Assembly: GCF_003121705.1 (NCBI RefSeq)
Contig: NZ_PYHR01000002.1
Span: 1,984,001 to 2,048,000, forward strand
Length of the DNA stretch: 64,000 nucleotides
Reading direction: 5' to 3'
From: Serinibacter arcticus
GTDB lineage: Bacteria; Actinomycetota; Actinomycetes; Actinomycetales; Beutenbergiaceae
The notes beneath the pieces are model-generated. The model saw nothing but the letters and a program-made list of their open reading frames with translations. It was not told the DNA's origin and did not search any database. Every line of letters begins with the position of its first letter. The stretch's first letter is position 1. Position numbers and translations under genes: made by a program. This document shows, piece after piece, positions 1 to 8,245 of this stretch.

Positions 1-1
1 G

Positions 2-520
2 GTCGCGGCGGGCCTCGTCGCGATGCTCGGCGCCGGGGCCGGGATGTCGGCGCTGTTCTCCGTCGTCGGGGTGAGCGCCGGCGTCGATCCCGCCAAGCGC
101 CGCAACGCCACGGATGCCGGGGAGAACCCGCTCCTCCTGCAGATCGGGTTCTGGCTGGCCGTGGGCCTCGCGGCCCCGACCCTGGCGCTCGCCGTGACGA
201 CCGTCCTGGGCGCGCCTTTCACGCAGGTGCCGTGGTGGCCCGTCGCGCTGGTCGGCCTCGGGCTCGTCAACGGCGGGGTCCTGGCGTGGGGGCTGGGCCG
301 CGCGGCGCTCGCCGTGCTGACTGCTCGGCTCCCCGAGACGTTCGCCCGGGTGCGCTACCCCGGTCTGCGGCTGGCGCCCGGTGGGACCGGGGCGACGACG
401 GAGGACGGCGCCCCGGCGTGGGCCTCGGCGCTCTCGGACGCGGCGCAGAAGTCCTACCTGGAGGCGCGGGCGCAGAAGGAGAAGGCGGCGACGAAGGTGC
501 GGGAGCGGAACGCGGGCTGA
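2..520 (+). CDS. C-terminal part of a multi-pass membrane protein, truncated by the window edge
   Basis: The reading frame is open from the first bases and ends at 520, so only about 172 C-terminal residues are visible. There are three hydrophobic stretches: one at the very start of the visible part, one beginning IGFWLAVGLA, and one beginning WWPVALVGLG. They are followed by a hydrophilic tail rich in Lys/Arg/Glu. This is the shape of an ABC-2-type permease or similar integral membrane protein ending in the cytoplasm, but no family motif is visible and the function is not assigned. It converges on the hydrolase gene ending at 552, leaving a 31-base gap. Confidence 0.6.
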   Translation, partial: VAAGLVAMLGAGAGMSALFSVVGVSAGVDPAKRRNATDAGENPLLLQIGFWLAVGLAAPTLALAVTTVLGAPFTQVPWWPVALVGLGLVNGGVLAWGLGRAALAVLTARLPETFARVRYPGLRLAPGGTGATTEDGAPAWASALSDAAQKSYLEARAQKEKAATKVRERNAG

Positions 521-551
521 ACCGGCCGCGGCGGCCGCGCTCGCCCCGGTA

Positions 552-1253
552 TCAGGGGGCGAGCGCGAGCAGCGCCGTCGCGATCTCCTCGGGATGGCTG
601 AGGGCGTTGCAGTGCCCGCCGGGCAGCACGACGACGTCGCACCCCAGACGTTCGGCGGCGAGCCGTCGCTGGAGCGCGAGCGGGAAGAGCCGGTCGTCCG
701 CGGCGGCGAGCACCGTGACCGGGATGCCGGCGGGCCAGGGACCCGGCCACGGCTCGTCGAACGAGCGCTGCGAGGGTGTCCGGTCGTCGACGGCGAGCAG
801 GCGGTCGCGCACGGCGTCCGGCACGTCGTTGAAGAAGTCGGTCTCGCCGTCGAACTCCCCGAGGCCGGCCTCCCGCCTGGCGTCCTCCTGACCGGCGCGG
901 TCGGACCATCCGGTCGCCGGCTCGCCGGGAGTCGGGATCATCGGGTTGAGCAGCACGAGGTGCGCGACGCGGGACGCCCCGATCCGCGCCGCGGCGAGCG
1001 GGGCGACGAACGCCCCCATGGACTGACCGACGACGAGGCACCTGGCCGACGCCTCGCCGTCGTGCTCCCGGGTGCGACCGGTCTCGTACGTCGCGACAGC
1101 GACGTCGGTGAGCTCCGCCCACCCGTACCGCTCGTCGTGCTGCGGCAGGTCGACGGCGATGCCGCGGTGGCCGAGCGAGGCGAGGACCGGCACGAGCTCG
1201 GCCCAGTTGGCGGGGTGCCCGGCGGCGCCGGGGACGAGCAGGATGTCGGTCAT
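552..1253 (-). CDS. alpha/beta hydrolase
   Basis: The 233-residue protein opens directly with the first beta strand (TDILLVPGAAG), followed by the nucleophile elbow GQSMG (Ser), an Asp in AAADDRLFPL and a His in LPGGHCNALS. That gives a complete Ser-Asp-His triad in the order usual for small alpha/beta hydrolases. There is no signal peptide, so it is cytoplasmic. The substrate cannot be read from sequence; the short cap region suggests an esterase or lactonase-like enzyme of the GrsT/MenH-like group. Start 1253 was preferred over an in-frame ATG at 1286 because the extra residues are low-complexity and run toward the divergent nadE start. No strong ribosome binding site marks either start. 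Confidence 0.8.
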   Translation of the reverse strand: MTDILLVPGAAGHPANWAELVPVLASLGHRGIAVDLPQHDERYGWAELTDVAVATYETGRTREHDGEASARCLVVGQSMGAFVAPLAAARIGASRVAHLVLLNPMIPTPGEPATGWSDRAGQEDARREAGLGEFDGETDFFNDVPDAVRDRLLAVDDRTPSQRSFDEPWPGPWPAGIPVTVLAAADDRLFPLALQRRLAAERLGCDVVVLPGGHCNALSHPEEIATALLALAP

Positions 1254-1326
1254 GGCTGGTGGACCGGTCGCGGCGGGCGGAGTCATCGGTCAGCCCCGTG
1301 TCGCACGCCTGCGGCAGACTCGTCCC

Positions 1327-3423
1327 ATGAGCACCGCCGCCACCGTCCCCAGCCGCGACTTCCGCAACGCCTACCGGCACGGTTTCGCGCGCGTCGCCGC
1401 GGTGACGACGCCGGTCGTGCTGGCCGATCCCGCCGCCAACGCGGCCGCGATCGTCGAGCAGGCGAGGGCGCTCGACGCGGACGCCGTCGCCGTCGCCGTC
1501 TTCCCCGAGCTCGGCCTCACGGGGTACTCGATCGACGACCTCGTGCTCGCGGACACGCTGCTCGACGCCGTCGAGCACGCGCTCGGCTCGGTGGTCGCGG
1601 CGAGCGCCGAGCTGCTGCCCGTGCTCGTGGTGGGGGCGCCCCTGCGGCACGCGAACCGGATCTACAACTGCGCCGTCGTCATCCACCGGGGCCGGATCCT
1701 CGGCATCGCCCCGAAGTCGGCGCTGCCGAACTACCGCGAGTTCTACGAGCGCCGCTGGTACGCGCCGGGGGACGACCAGCGCGGCGGCGAGATCACGCTG
1801 CGCCAGCTGCCCGCGGCCGGCGTGCTGCCGTTCGGCCCCGACCTGCTGTTCCGCGCCGTCGACCACCCCGACCTCGTGATCCACGCGGAGGTGTGCGAGG
1901 ACTTCTGGGTGCCGATCCCGCCGTCGGCCGAGGCGTGCCTCGCGGGCGCGACCGTGCTGCTCAACCTGTCCGGCTCCCCCATCACGATCGGCCGCGCCGC
2001 CGACCGCCACCTGCTCTCCCGTTCCTCCAGCGCGCGCGGCGTCGCGGCCTACGCCTACGCCGCGGCCGGGCTGGGCGAGTCCACGAACGACGTCTCGTGG
2101 GACGGCCAGACGATGATCTACGAGAACGGCTCGCTGCTGGCCGAGACCGAGCGCTTCCCGCACGCCGCCCAGGCGTCGGTGGCCGACGTCGACGTCGCCT
2201 CGCTCGCCTCCGAGCGGCTGCGGCAGGGGTCCTTCGACGACAACCGCCGCACGCACGCCGCCCGCGTGGCCGCCTTCCGCACGATCGACTTCACGCTCGA
2301 CGCCCCGCGCGGTGACGTGGGCCTGCGCCGCGTCGTCGACCGGTTCCCGTTCGTGCCCGACGACGTGGCCCTGCTCGCCCAGGACTGCTACGAGGCCTTC
2401 AACATCCAGGTCTCCGGACTCGAGCAGCGCATGCGCGCCATCGGGCTGCCGAAGCTCGTCATCGGCGTCTCGGGCGGCCTCGACTCCACGCACGCGCTGC
2501 TCGTGTGCGCGCAGGCGGTCGACCGGCTCGGGCTGCCGCGCGAGCACATCCTCGCGTTCACGCTCCCGGGCTTCGCGACGTCGGACCACACGAAGTCGAA
2601 CGCGTGGGCGCTCGGACGCGCACTCGGGGTGACGTTCGAGGAGATCGACATCAAGCCGGCCGCGCAGGAGCTGCTGGCTGGGATGGGCCACCCGTTCGCC
2701 TCGGGCGAGCCGGTCTACGACGTGACGTTCGAGAACGTCCAGGCGGGCATGCGCACCGACTTCCTGTTCCGGCTCGCCAACCAGCGCGGCGGGATCGTGG
2801 TCGGCACCGGAGACCTGAGCGAGCTCGCGCTCGGCTGGTGCACCTACGGCGTCGGTGATCAGATGTCGCACTACTCGGTGAACCCCGGGGTGCCGAAGAC
2901 CCTGATGCAGCACCTCATCCGCTGGGTGATCTCGACCGAGCAGTTCGACGGCGACACCGACACGGTGCTGCAGTCCGTGCTCGACACCGAGATCTCCCCC
3001 GAGCTCGTCCCCGCGGGCCAGGACGGCGCCGTCCAGTCGACCGAGTCGACCATCGGCCCGTACGCGCTGCACGACTTCGCGCTCTTCCACACGCTGCGCC
3101 GCGGCGCGGCGCCCTCGAAGATCGCCTACCTCGCCGAGCAGGCGTGGGCCGACCCCGCGCACGGCCTGTGGCCGGAGGGTTTCCCGGTGGACGGCCGACC
3201 GTCCTACGACCTCGCGGAGATCCGGCGCTGGCTGACGGTCTTCCTGACGAGGTACTTCGCCAACCAGTTCAAGCGCACCGCGATGCCGAACGGCCCCAAG
3301 GTCTCCTCGGGCGGGTCGCTCTCGCCGCGCGGCGACTGGCGGATGCCGTCCGACGCGCGCGCGACGGCGTGGCTCGCCGAGCTCGACGGCGCGCTCGACC
3401 CGGTGCTCGGTTCGAAGGAGTAG
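1327..3423 (+). CDS. nadE: glutamine-dependent NAD+ synthetase
   Basis: The 698-residue bifunctional enzyme catalyses the last step of NAD+ synthesis: ATP-dependent amidation of deamido-NAD+ using ammonia released from glutamine. The N-terminal nitrilase-type amidase domain shows the catalytic triad Glu61 (FPELGLTG), Lys130 (APKSAL) and Cys190 (EVCEDFW). The C-terminal synthetase domain has the ATP-pyrophosphatase loop SGGLDS at residues 382-387. Length and domain order match the mycobacterial-type NadE rather than the short ammonia-dependent form. The chosen ATG begins just before the conserved N-terminus (RDFRNAYRHGFARV); in-frame codons further upstream lie inside the divergent hydrolase gene. 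The next gene starts 5 bases after the stop, so co-transcription is likely. Confidence 0.95.
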   Translation: MSTAATVPSRDFRNAYRHGFARVAAVTTPVVLADPAANAAAIVEQARALDADAVAVAVFPELGLTGYSIDDLVLADTLLDAVEHALGSVVAASAELLPVLVVGAPLRHANRIYNCAVVIHRGRILGIAPKSALPNYREFYERRWYAPGDDQRGGEITLRQLPAAGVLPFGPDLLFRAVDHPDLVIHAEVCEDFWVPIPPSAEACLAGATVLLNLSGSPITIGRAADRHLLSRSSSARGVAAYAYAAAGLGESTNDVSWDGQTMIYENGSLLAETERFPHAAQASVADVDVASLASERLRQGSFDDNRRTHAARVAAFRTIDFTLDAPRGDVGLRRVVDRFPFVPDDVALLAQDCYEAFNIQVSGLEQRMRAIGLPKLVIGVSGGLDSTHALLVCAQAVDRLGLPREHILAFTLPGFATSDHTKSNAWALGRALGVTFEEIDIKPAAQELLAGMGHPFASGEPVYDVTFENVQAGMRTDFLFRLANQRGGIVVGTGDLSELALGWCTYGVGDQMSHYSVNPGVPKTLMQHLIRWVISTEQFDGDTDTVLQSVLDTEISPELVPAGQDGAVQSTESTIGPYALHDFALFHTLRRGAAPSKIAYLAEQAWADPAHGLWPEGFPVDGRPSYDLAEIRRWLTVFLTRYFANQFKRTAMPNGPKVSSGGSLSPRGDWRMPSDARATAWLAELDGALDPVLGSKE

Positions 3424-3428
3424 CGCCG

Positions 3429-4592
3429 ATGGAGGAGACGACCGAGGCGCTCCTCGCCGGGCCGCGGGCACGCCGGCTGCTCGCCGAGCTGATCGAGATC
3501 CGGCAGGTCGACGGGTGGTCGGTGACGGCGATGTCGTCGTTGCCGACGGACCGCACCGAGCTGGCGCGCCGCGTCCGCGCGAGGGCCGCCGAGCGCGCCG
3601 CCCCGCTCGCGGCCCTGACCGCCGTGGACCCCCGGGTGCTGGCGGCGATCGACGCCGCGACCGTGATGAACATGCCGTGGCAGCCTCCTGACGAGAACGA
3701 CCAGCTCCTCGCCGACCCGGCGATCGTCGCCGCCCTCCGACCCGCCGCCGAGGCGCTCGCCGCGGCCGAGATGACGCGCGGGTGGCACGCACCGCTCGCC
3801 GTCGGTAAGCAGCGGCTGACGCTGTTCGACCTGCCGGACTGGGAGGGCGTGCCGCCCGCGGCCGACCGCCCGCTGGAGGTCACCGGCCTGGACGCCTGGG
3901 GCGCCGCGTGGCGCCGAGCGGTGGCCGGTTCTGCCTGGAACCGGGTCGACTGGACGACCCCGGTGGACGAGCACAGCAGCGGCCCCTGGTGGTCCGCCCC
4001 GATCGGGCCGTGGTGGAACGGTGAGGAGCCACGCCGTCCGGGAGGCGCCCCGGTGACCACGCCGCCGCTCAACCCCGAGACCGACCACCTCGTCGGCAGC
4101 GCCGGTCTCGTCTGGCTCGAGGACTCCCCCGGGGCCGACGAGGCGCTGCTCGTCCCGGTGTCACCGTCGCGGCCGCCGCGGATCTACGAGGTGACCGGCC
4201 CCGAGGCGTGGGCCGCGCTGGTCCGCCACTTCCCCGCCGACGTCAGCGCGTCCCGCCGCTCCGACTGGTACCGCCACACCGGCCGCGACGGCGCCTGGGC
4301 GGTGCCCGACTGGGCGGCGGTCCGCGAGAGCTACGACGCGGTGCACGTCACCGTCGCCGGCTACCTCACGACCGCCGGCCTCGCGGTCGAGGTGGGCGAC
4401 GGCGTCGCCACCGTCCTCGCCGGATGGGCCCCCGAGGCGACCGCCTGGCTCACCGACGTCCTCGTCGAGGACGGTCCGCGCGAGCGGTGGCGGCTGGACC
4501 GCACGGTGCGGCGCGACGCGGACCACGGTTGGCGCCTGGAGACCGAGAACGACGGCCAACCCGGCCGCGACCGGCGCGTCCGGCGCGGATGA
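3429..4592 (+). CDS. conserved-looking protein of unknown function, downstream of nadE
   Basis: The protein has 387 residues and no recognised domain, signal peptide or membrane segment. It is rich in Trp, Pro and Asp. Two stretches resemble each other: one starting LEVTGLDAWGAAWRR, followed by a VDW, and one starting YEVTGPEAWAALVRHFP, followed by SDWYRHTG and a PDW. This suggests an internally duplicated alpha/beta fold. It starts 5 bases after nadE and is probably its operon partner. A link to NAD metabolism would be guilt by association only. Confidence 0.65.
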   Translation: MEETTEALLAGPRARRLLAELIEIRQVDGWSVTAMSSLPTDRTELARRVRARAAERAAPLAALTAVDPRVLAAIDAATVMNMPWQPPDENDQLLADPAIVAALRPAAEALAAAEMTRGWHAPLAVGKQRLTLFDLPDWEGVPPAADRPLEVTGLDAWGAAWRRAVAGSAWNRVDWTTPVDEHSSGPWWSAPIGPWWNGEEPRRPGGAPVTTPPLNPETDHLVGSAGLVWLEDSPGADEALLVPVSPSRPPRIYEVTGPEAWAALVRHFPADVSASRRSDWYRHTGRDGAWAVPDWAAVRESYDAVHVTVAGYLTTAGLAVEVGDGVATVLAGWAPEATAWLTDVLVEDGPRERWRLDRTVRRDADHGWRLETENDGQPGRDRRVRRG

Positions 4593-4684
4593 GCCGTCCG
4601 ATCCGCGCCGGTTGCGCCAGTCGGTCTCGCCCGCACGACGTCACGAGGGTGGACCTTCCCGCCCGAGTGGAGTAGCCATGAAGG

Positions 4685-5236
4685 ATGCCTCTCCCCCTCC
4701 TGCGTCCGTGGCGGCCGGACGACGCGGCCGAGCTCCGCACCGCCGTCGCCACCTCCCCCGACCTCGTCACGCAGCTCCCGGTCCTCGACCTCACCACGGA
4801 GGACGGCTGTCGCACCTTCATCGACACCCAGCTCGCCCCCGAGGCGGAGGACGGGGCCACCCTGGCGATCACGGTCGCGGGGACCGCCGTCGGGAGCGTG
4901 GGGATCAGCGCGATCGACCGCCGGCACGGGACCGCCTGGCTGTCCTACTGGGTGACGACGGCGGCACGCGGCAAGGGCCTCGCGACGGCCGCTCTGGCCA
5001 CGATCGCCGACCGCGCCATCGACAACCACGGCCTGTTCCGGCTCGAGCTGGGGCACCGCGTGAACAACCCGTCCTCGTGCAGCGTGGCCACGCGCGCCGG
5101 CTTCGTCGCCGAGGGCGTCGAGCGCGCGAAGCTCTCCTACGACGGTGAGCGCTTCGACGTCGAGACGCACTCCCGGCTGCGGACCGACCCCTGGCCCGGC
5201 GTGCACCGTCTGCTGGTGGCCGAGGGCTCCTGGTAG
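4685..5236 (+). CDS. GNAT family N-acetyltransferase (RimJ/RimL type)
   Basis: The protein has 183 residues with the acetyl-CoA binding motif A region (ARGKGLATAAL), preceded by a beta strand (TAWLSYWVTT) and followed by the RimJ/RimL signature NNPSSCSVATRAGFVAEGV. This class acetylates N-terminal amines of ribosomal proteins or small-molecule amines; the acceptor here is unknown. The AAGG just before the ATG can serve as a short ribosome binding site. It converges on the histidine kinase gene, leaving only 9 bases between the stops. Confidence 0.85.
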   Translation: MPLPLLRPWRPDDAAELRTAVATSPDLVTQLPVLDLTTEDGCRTFIDTQLAPEAEDGATLAITVAGTAVGSVGISAIDRRHGTAWLSYWVTTAARGKGLATAALATIADRAIDNHGLFRLELGHRVNNPSSCSVATRAGFVAEGVERAKLSYDGERFDVETHSRLRTDPWPGVHRLLVAEGSW

Positions 5237-5245
5237 CCGCCGGCG

Positions 5246-6687
5246 TCAGGCCGGAAGCCGCAGCACGGCCCGCAGACCGCCCGACGGCGACTCCGCCAGG
5301 GTGACGTCGCCGCCCTGCTCGCGCGCCAGCTCCCGGGCGATAGCAAGCCCGAGCCCCGACCCGCCGCCGTCGCGCTCGCGGGCCTCGTCGAGCCGCACGA
5401 ACCGCTCGAACACCCGCTCGCGCTCGGCCTCGGGGATGCCGGCGCCGTCGTCGTCGACGACCACCTCCCCGGGGACACCCCCACCGCGATCTCGGCACGC
5501 GCGTGCCGCACCGCGTTCTCCACGAGGTTGCGCAGGATGCGTTCGGTCGCCCCCGCGTCGCCCGTCGCCGTCCCGTGGCCGGCGACGGCGATGATCGTGT
5601 CCCCGCTCGCCGCCGACGCCGGCCCGGCCGCCCGCGCAGCGACCTCCGCGAGGTCGAGCTCCTCACGGGCGAGCGGTCGCGTCCCGAGCCGGGCCAGCAG
5701 CAGCAGGTCCTCGACGAGGGTCTGCATGCGCGCGACGTCGGCGCTCAGGTCCGCGACGAGCTCGTCGCGCGGGTAGGCGTCCGGGTGGGCGGTCGCGACG
5801 TCGAGCGCGGTGCCCAGGGACGCGAGCGGCGAACGCAGCTCGTGGGCGGCGTCGGCCACGAACGACCGCTGTCGCGCCGCCGCGGCCCGCGCCGTGTCGG
5901 CGGCGGCACGCTCGGACGCGACGGCGTCGTCGAGCCGGTCGAGCATCTGGTTCAGCGTGGTCGCGAGCGCCGCGAGCTCCCCCGACGGCGGCACCGGCAG
6001 CGAGCCCGGACCACCGGCGGCGACGACGGCGTCGGCCGCCACCCGCAGCTCCTCCACCGGCCGCAGGGTTCGGCCGAGCACGAGCCAGACCAACGCCCCG
6101 AGACCGAGCACGAGGAGCGGGACGGCCGCGGCCAGCGACAGGCCGAGCGCGCGGACGGTGGCGGTGACATCGCCGAGCGGGAGCGCAGCGACCACCAGCA
6201 CGTCCTCCGCGGCGACGTCGCCGGGCGCCGCCACCAGCAGCGCTGCCATCCGCGCCTGTCCGGCGTACGCGCTCGGTGCCGTCGCGAGCACGGGGTCCCC
6301 TGCCGGGGCGACCTTTCCGGCCCGCGCCACGAGGTCCGCCAGCACCTCACCCGAGACCACCGGCAGCGTCAGCGACGCGTTGGAGGACGACGCCACCACC
6401 CGTCCGTCGACGGCCAGCAGCTGGACCACCTCGCCCGGCTGCGCGACGCCGAGCGCGTCAGGCAGGCGGTCGGTGGTCACGAGGTCGGCGACGGTGGTCA
6501 CGCGGGCGGTGGCCGCGTCGTCGAGCGCCTGGATCCGGCCCTGCTGCAGGAGCTGCACCAGCAGGACGGCACCCGCGGTGAGCGCCAGCGCGAGCACGCC
6601 GGCCGTGACGAGGGTGAGGCGGAGCCGGAGGGTGCGCGGCAGCCGGCCGCGCGCGGACGGACGCGGCTCCGCGCCCGCCGTCGCCAT
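5246..6687 (-). pseudogene. OmpR-partner sensor histidine kinase, frameshifted
   Basis: The N-terminal part has a membrane segment (VTAGVLALALTAGAVLLVQL), an extracytoplasmic sensor region, a second membrane segment followed by HAMP, and the phospho-acceptor box VADAAHELRSPLASL. The ATP-binding N box (NLVENAVRHA) lies in the same frame. The G1 box (DDDGAGIPE) and G2 box (GSGLGLAIA) continue in another frame after about 5467-5474, where the coding strand reads CCCCGGGGAGG. One extra G there restores a 480-residue kinase with all catalytic motifs. The ATG overlaps the response-regulator stop (TGATG), so the pair is one operon. It is either a genuine break that disables ATP binding or a one-base sequence error. 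Confidence 0.85.
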
Positions 6688-7340
6688 CAGCCCACCGCCC
6701 GGTACCCGGCGCCGCGGACGGTCACGATGGCCTCGCGGCCGACCTTGCGCCGCAGGTAGCCGACGTACTGCTCCACGACGTTGACGTCCTCGCCCTCGCC
6801 GTCCCACACGTGGTCGAGCAGCTCGACCTTCCCCACGACGCGGTCGCTGTGCCGCACCAGGTGCTCGAGCAGCGCCAGCTCGCGCACGGTGAGGTCGACG
6901 TCGCGACCCGCCACCCGCGCACGGTGCGCGCCGGGCTCGACCTCGAGCTGCCCGACGCTGAGCACCACCGGTCGCGGGGTCGCCGGGCGCCGCGCGATCG
7001 CCCGGATCCGGGCCACGAGCACGACGAACGAGAACGGCTTGGTCAGGTAGTCGTCGGCGCCGACGTCGAGCCCGTCCGCGACGTCGTGCTCGCCGTCCTT
7101 CGCCGAGAGCAGCAGCACCGGCGTCCAGACCTCCTCGGCGCGCAGCGCCGTGACGACGTCGTACCCGTTGCGCCCCGGCAGCATGATGTCGAGCACGATC
7201 GCGTCGTAGTCGCCCCACCGCGCGAGCTCGAACCCGCGCACGCCGTCGTGCGCGACGTCGACGGCGAAGCCCTCCGCCACCAGCCCGCGCTGGAGCGAGC
7301 GCGCGAGGGCGCGCTCGTCGTCGACCACCAGGATCCGCAT
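6687..7340 (-). CDS. OmpR-family response regulator
   Basis: The 217-residue protein has an N-terminal receiver domain and a C-terminal winged helix. The receiver shows the acidic pair (VVDDE), the phospho-acceptor Asp in VLDIMLPG, and the conserved Lys in YLTKPF. The DNA-binding domain ends with the typical RRKVGREAIVTVRGAGYRAV. It is first in an operon with the histidine kinase. The direct repeat 56-71 bases upstream of its start matches the spacing expected for binding by an OmpR-type regulator and recurs before the LolA/ABC operon, so autoregulation plus control of that operon is a reasonable inference. Confidence 0.95.
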   Translation of the reverse strand: MRILVVDDERALARSLQRGLVAEGFAVDVAHDGVRGFELARWGDYDAIVLDIMLPGRNGYDVVTALRAEEVWTPVLLLSAKDGEHDVADGLDVGADDYLTKPFSFVVLVARIRAIARRPATPRPVVLSVGQLEVEPGAHRARVAGRDVDLTVRELALLEHLVRHSDRVVGKVELLDHVWDGEGEDVNVVEQYVGYLRRKVGREAIVTVRGAGYRAVG

Positions 7341-7394
7341 GCGGCCAGCATCCCACCGGGCACCGACACGCGGCCCGACGGCGGGCGTCGGACT

Positions 7395-7411
7395 TCTCAG
7401 CGTCCTCTCAG
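7395..7411. promoter_or_regulatory. candidate response-regulator box (CTCAG direct repeat), copy 1
   Basis: Two CTCAG pentamers at 7396-7400 and 7407-7411 lie exactly 11 bp apart within TCTCAGCGTCCTCTCAG. The box sits in the divergent gap between the response-regulator operon (start 7340) and the methyltransferase (start 7488). OmpR-family regulators typically bind direct repeats one helical turn apart, and a near-identical box precedes the LolA/ABC operon. Binding by the adjacent regulator is inferred. Confidence 0.55.
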
Positions 7412-7487
7412 GTCGGTGGCCGCGTCGTCACCAGGTCTGCGCACCCGGCGGCTAGCGTCGAACCACCCACCCGCCGAGGAGAGCACC

Positions 7488-8192
7488 GTGAGCGCCGACC
7501 ACTACGACGACTTCGCCGCCAGCTACGACGCCGAGAACCAGGCGAGCCTGCTGAACACGTTCTACAACAAGCCCGCGATCCTCGACCTCGCGGGCGACGT
7601 CGCCGGCCACCGCGTGCTCGACGTCGGCTGCGGCTCGGGCCCGATCGCGCTCGCGCTGCACGAGCGAGGTGCACTCGTGACGGGGCTGGACGGCAGCCCC
7701 GCGATGCTCGCGATCGCGCGCGAGCGCCTGGGCGAGGACGTCCCGCTCCACGTCGGCGACCTGGCGCAGCCGCTCCCGTTCGACGACGACGCCTTCGACG
7801 ACGTCGTCGCCTCGCTCGTGCTGCACTACCTGGAGGACTGGGGCTGCCCGCTCGCCGAGATCCGCCGGGTGCTGCGGCCCGGTGGACGGTTCGTCGTCTC
7901 GATCAACCACCCGACCGTCCGCGTCGTCACCCACCCCGACGACGGCTACTTCGAGACGTACCGCTACACGGAGACCTTCGAGTTCGACGGCCGGCCCGCC
8001 GCGCTGACGATGTGGCACCGGCCGCTGCGAGACGTGCTGCGAGCGTTCACGGACGCGGGGTTCCGCATCCTCGTGGTGGACGAGCCGGCGCCGTCGCCGG
8101 ACACGCCCGCCGAGCTCCTGCCGCCGCGGATCGCCAGCGGCGAGCGGTCGGCCTTCCTGTGCTTCCTGTTCCTCGTGCTCGAGGCCGCGTGA
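7488..8192 (+). CDS. class I SAM-dependent methyltransferase
   Basis: The 234-residue cytoplasmic protein has the SAM-binding motif I VLDVGCGSGPIAL, the acidic residue ending the second strand (VTGLDGSP) and post-motif DDVVASLVLHYLEDW, typical of UbiE/BioC-like small-molecule methyltransferases. The substrate is unknown. The GTG start is preceded by a good ribosome binding site (GAGGAGAG) at a suitable distance. It sits between a response regulator and a putative target operon, so it may share that control, but it is also read from the divergent side of copy 1 of the CTCAG box. Confidence 0.85.
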   Translation: MSADHYDDFAASYDAENQASLLNTFYNKPAILDLAGDVAGHRVLDVGCGSGPIALALHERGALVTGLDGSPAMLAIARERLGEDVPLHVGDLAQPLPFDDDAFDDVVASLVLHYLEDWGCPLAEIRRVLRPGGRFVVSINHPTVRVVTHPDDGYFETYRYTETFEFDGRPAALTMWHRPLRDVLRAFTDAGFRILVVDEPAPSPDTPAELLPPRIASGERSAFLCFLFLVLEAA

Positions 8193-8204
8193 GTCCCTCG
8201 GCTC

Positions 8205-8221
8205 TCTCAGCGTCCCCTCAG
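8205..8221 (+). promoter_or_regulatory. candidate response-regulator box (CTCAG direct repeat), copy 2
   Basis: TCTCAGCGTCCCCTCAG differs from copy 1 at one base, with CTCAG at 8206-8210 and 8217-8221 (11 bp spacing). It ends only 24 bases before the ATG of the LolA-like gene, so a promoter directed by it would give a very short or absent 5' leader. Control by the OmpR-type regulator encoded at 6687-7340 is inferred from the repeated box. Confidence 0.5.
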
Positions 8222-8245
8222 CATCGGGGGCGCACAGTGGTCACC

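Noticed and set aside
1072-1326. Upstream extension of nadE
   Set aside because: The extra residues lie antisense to the divergent hydrolase and have no counterpart in NadE proteins.
454-3792. 1112-codon open frame on the minus strand over nadE
   Set aside because: It is an Arg-rich antisense shadow; the plus strand encodes NadE with full catalytic motifs.
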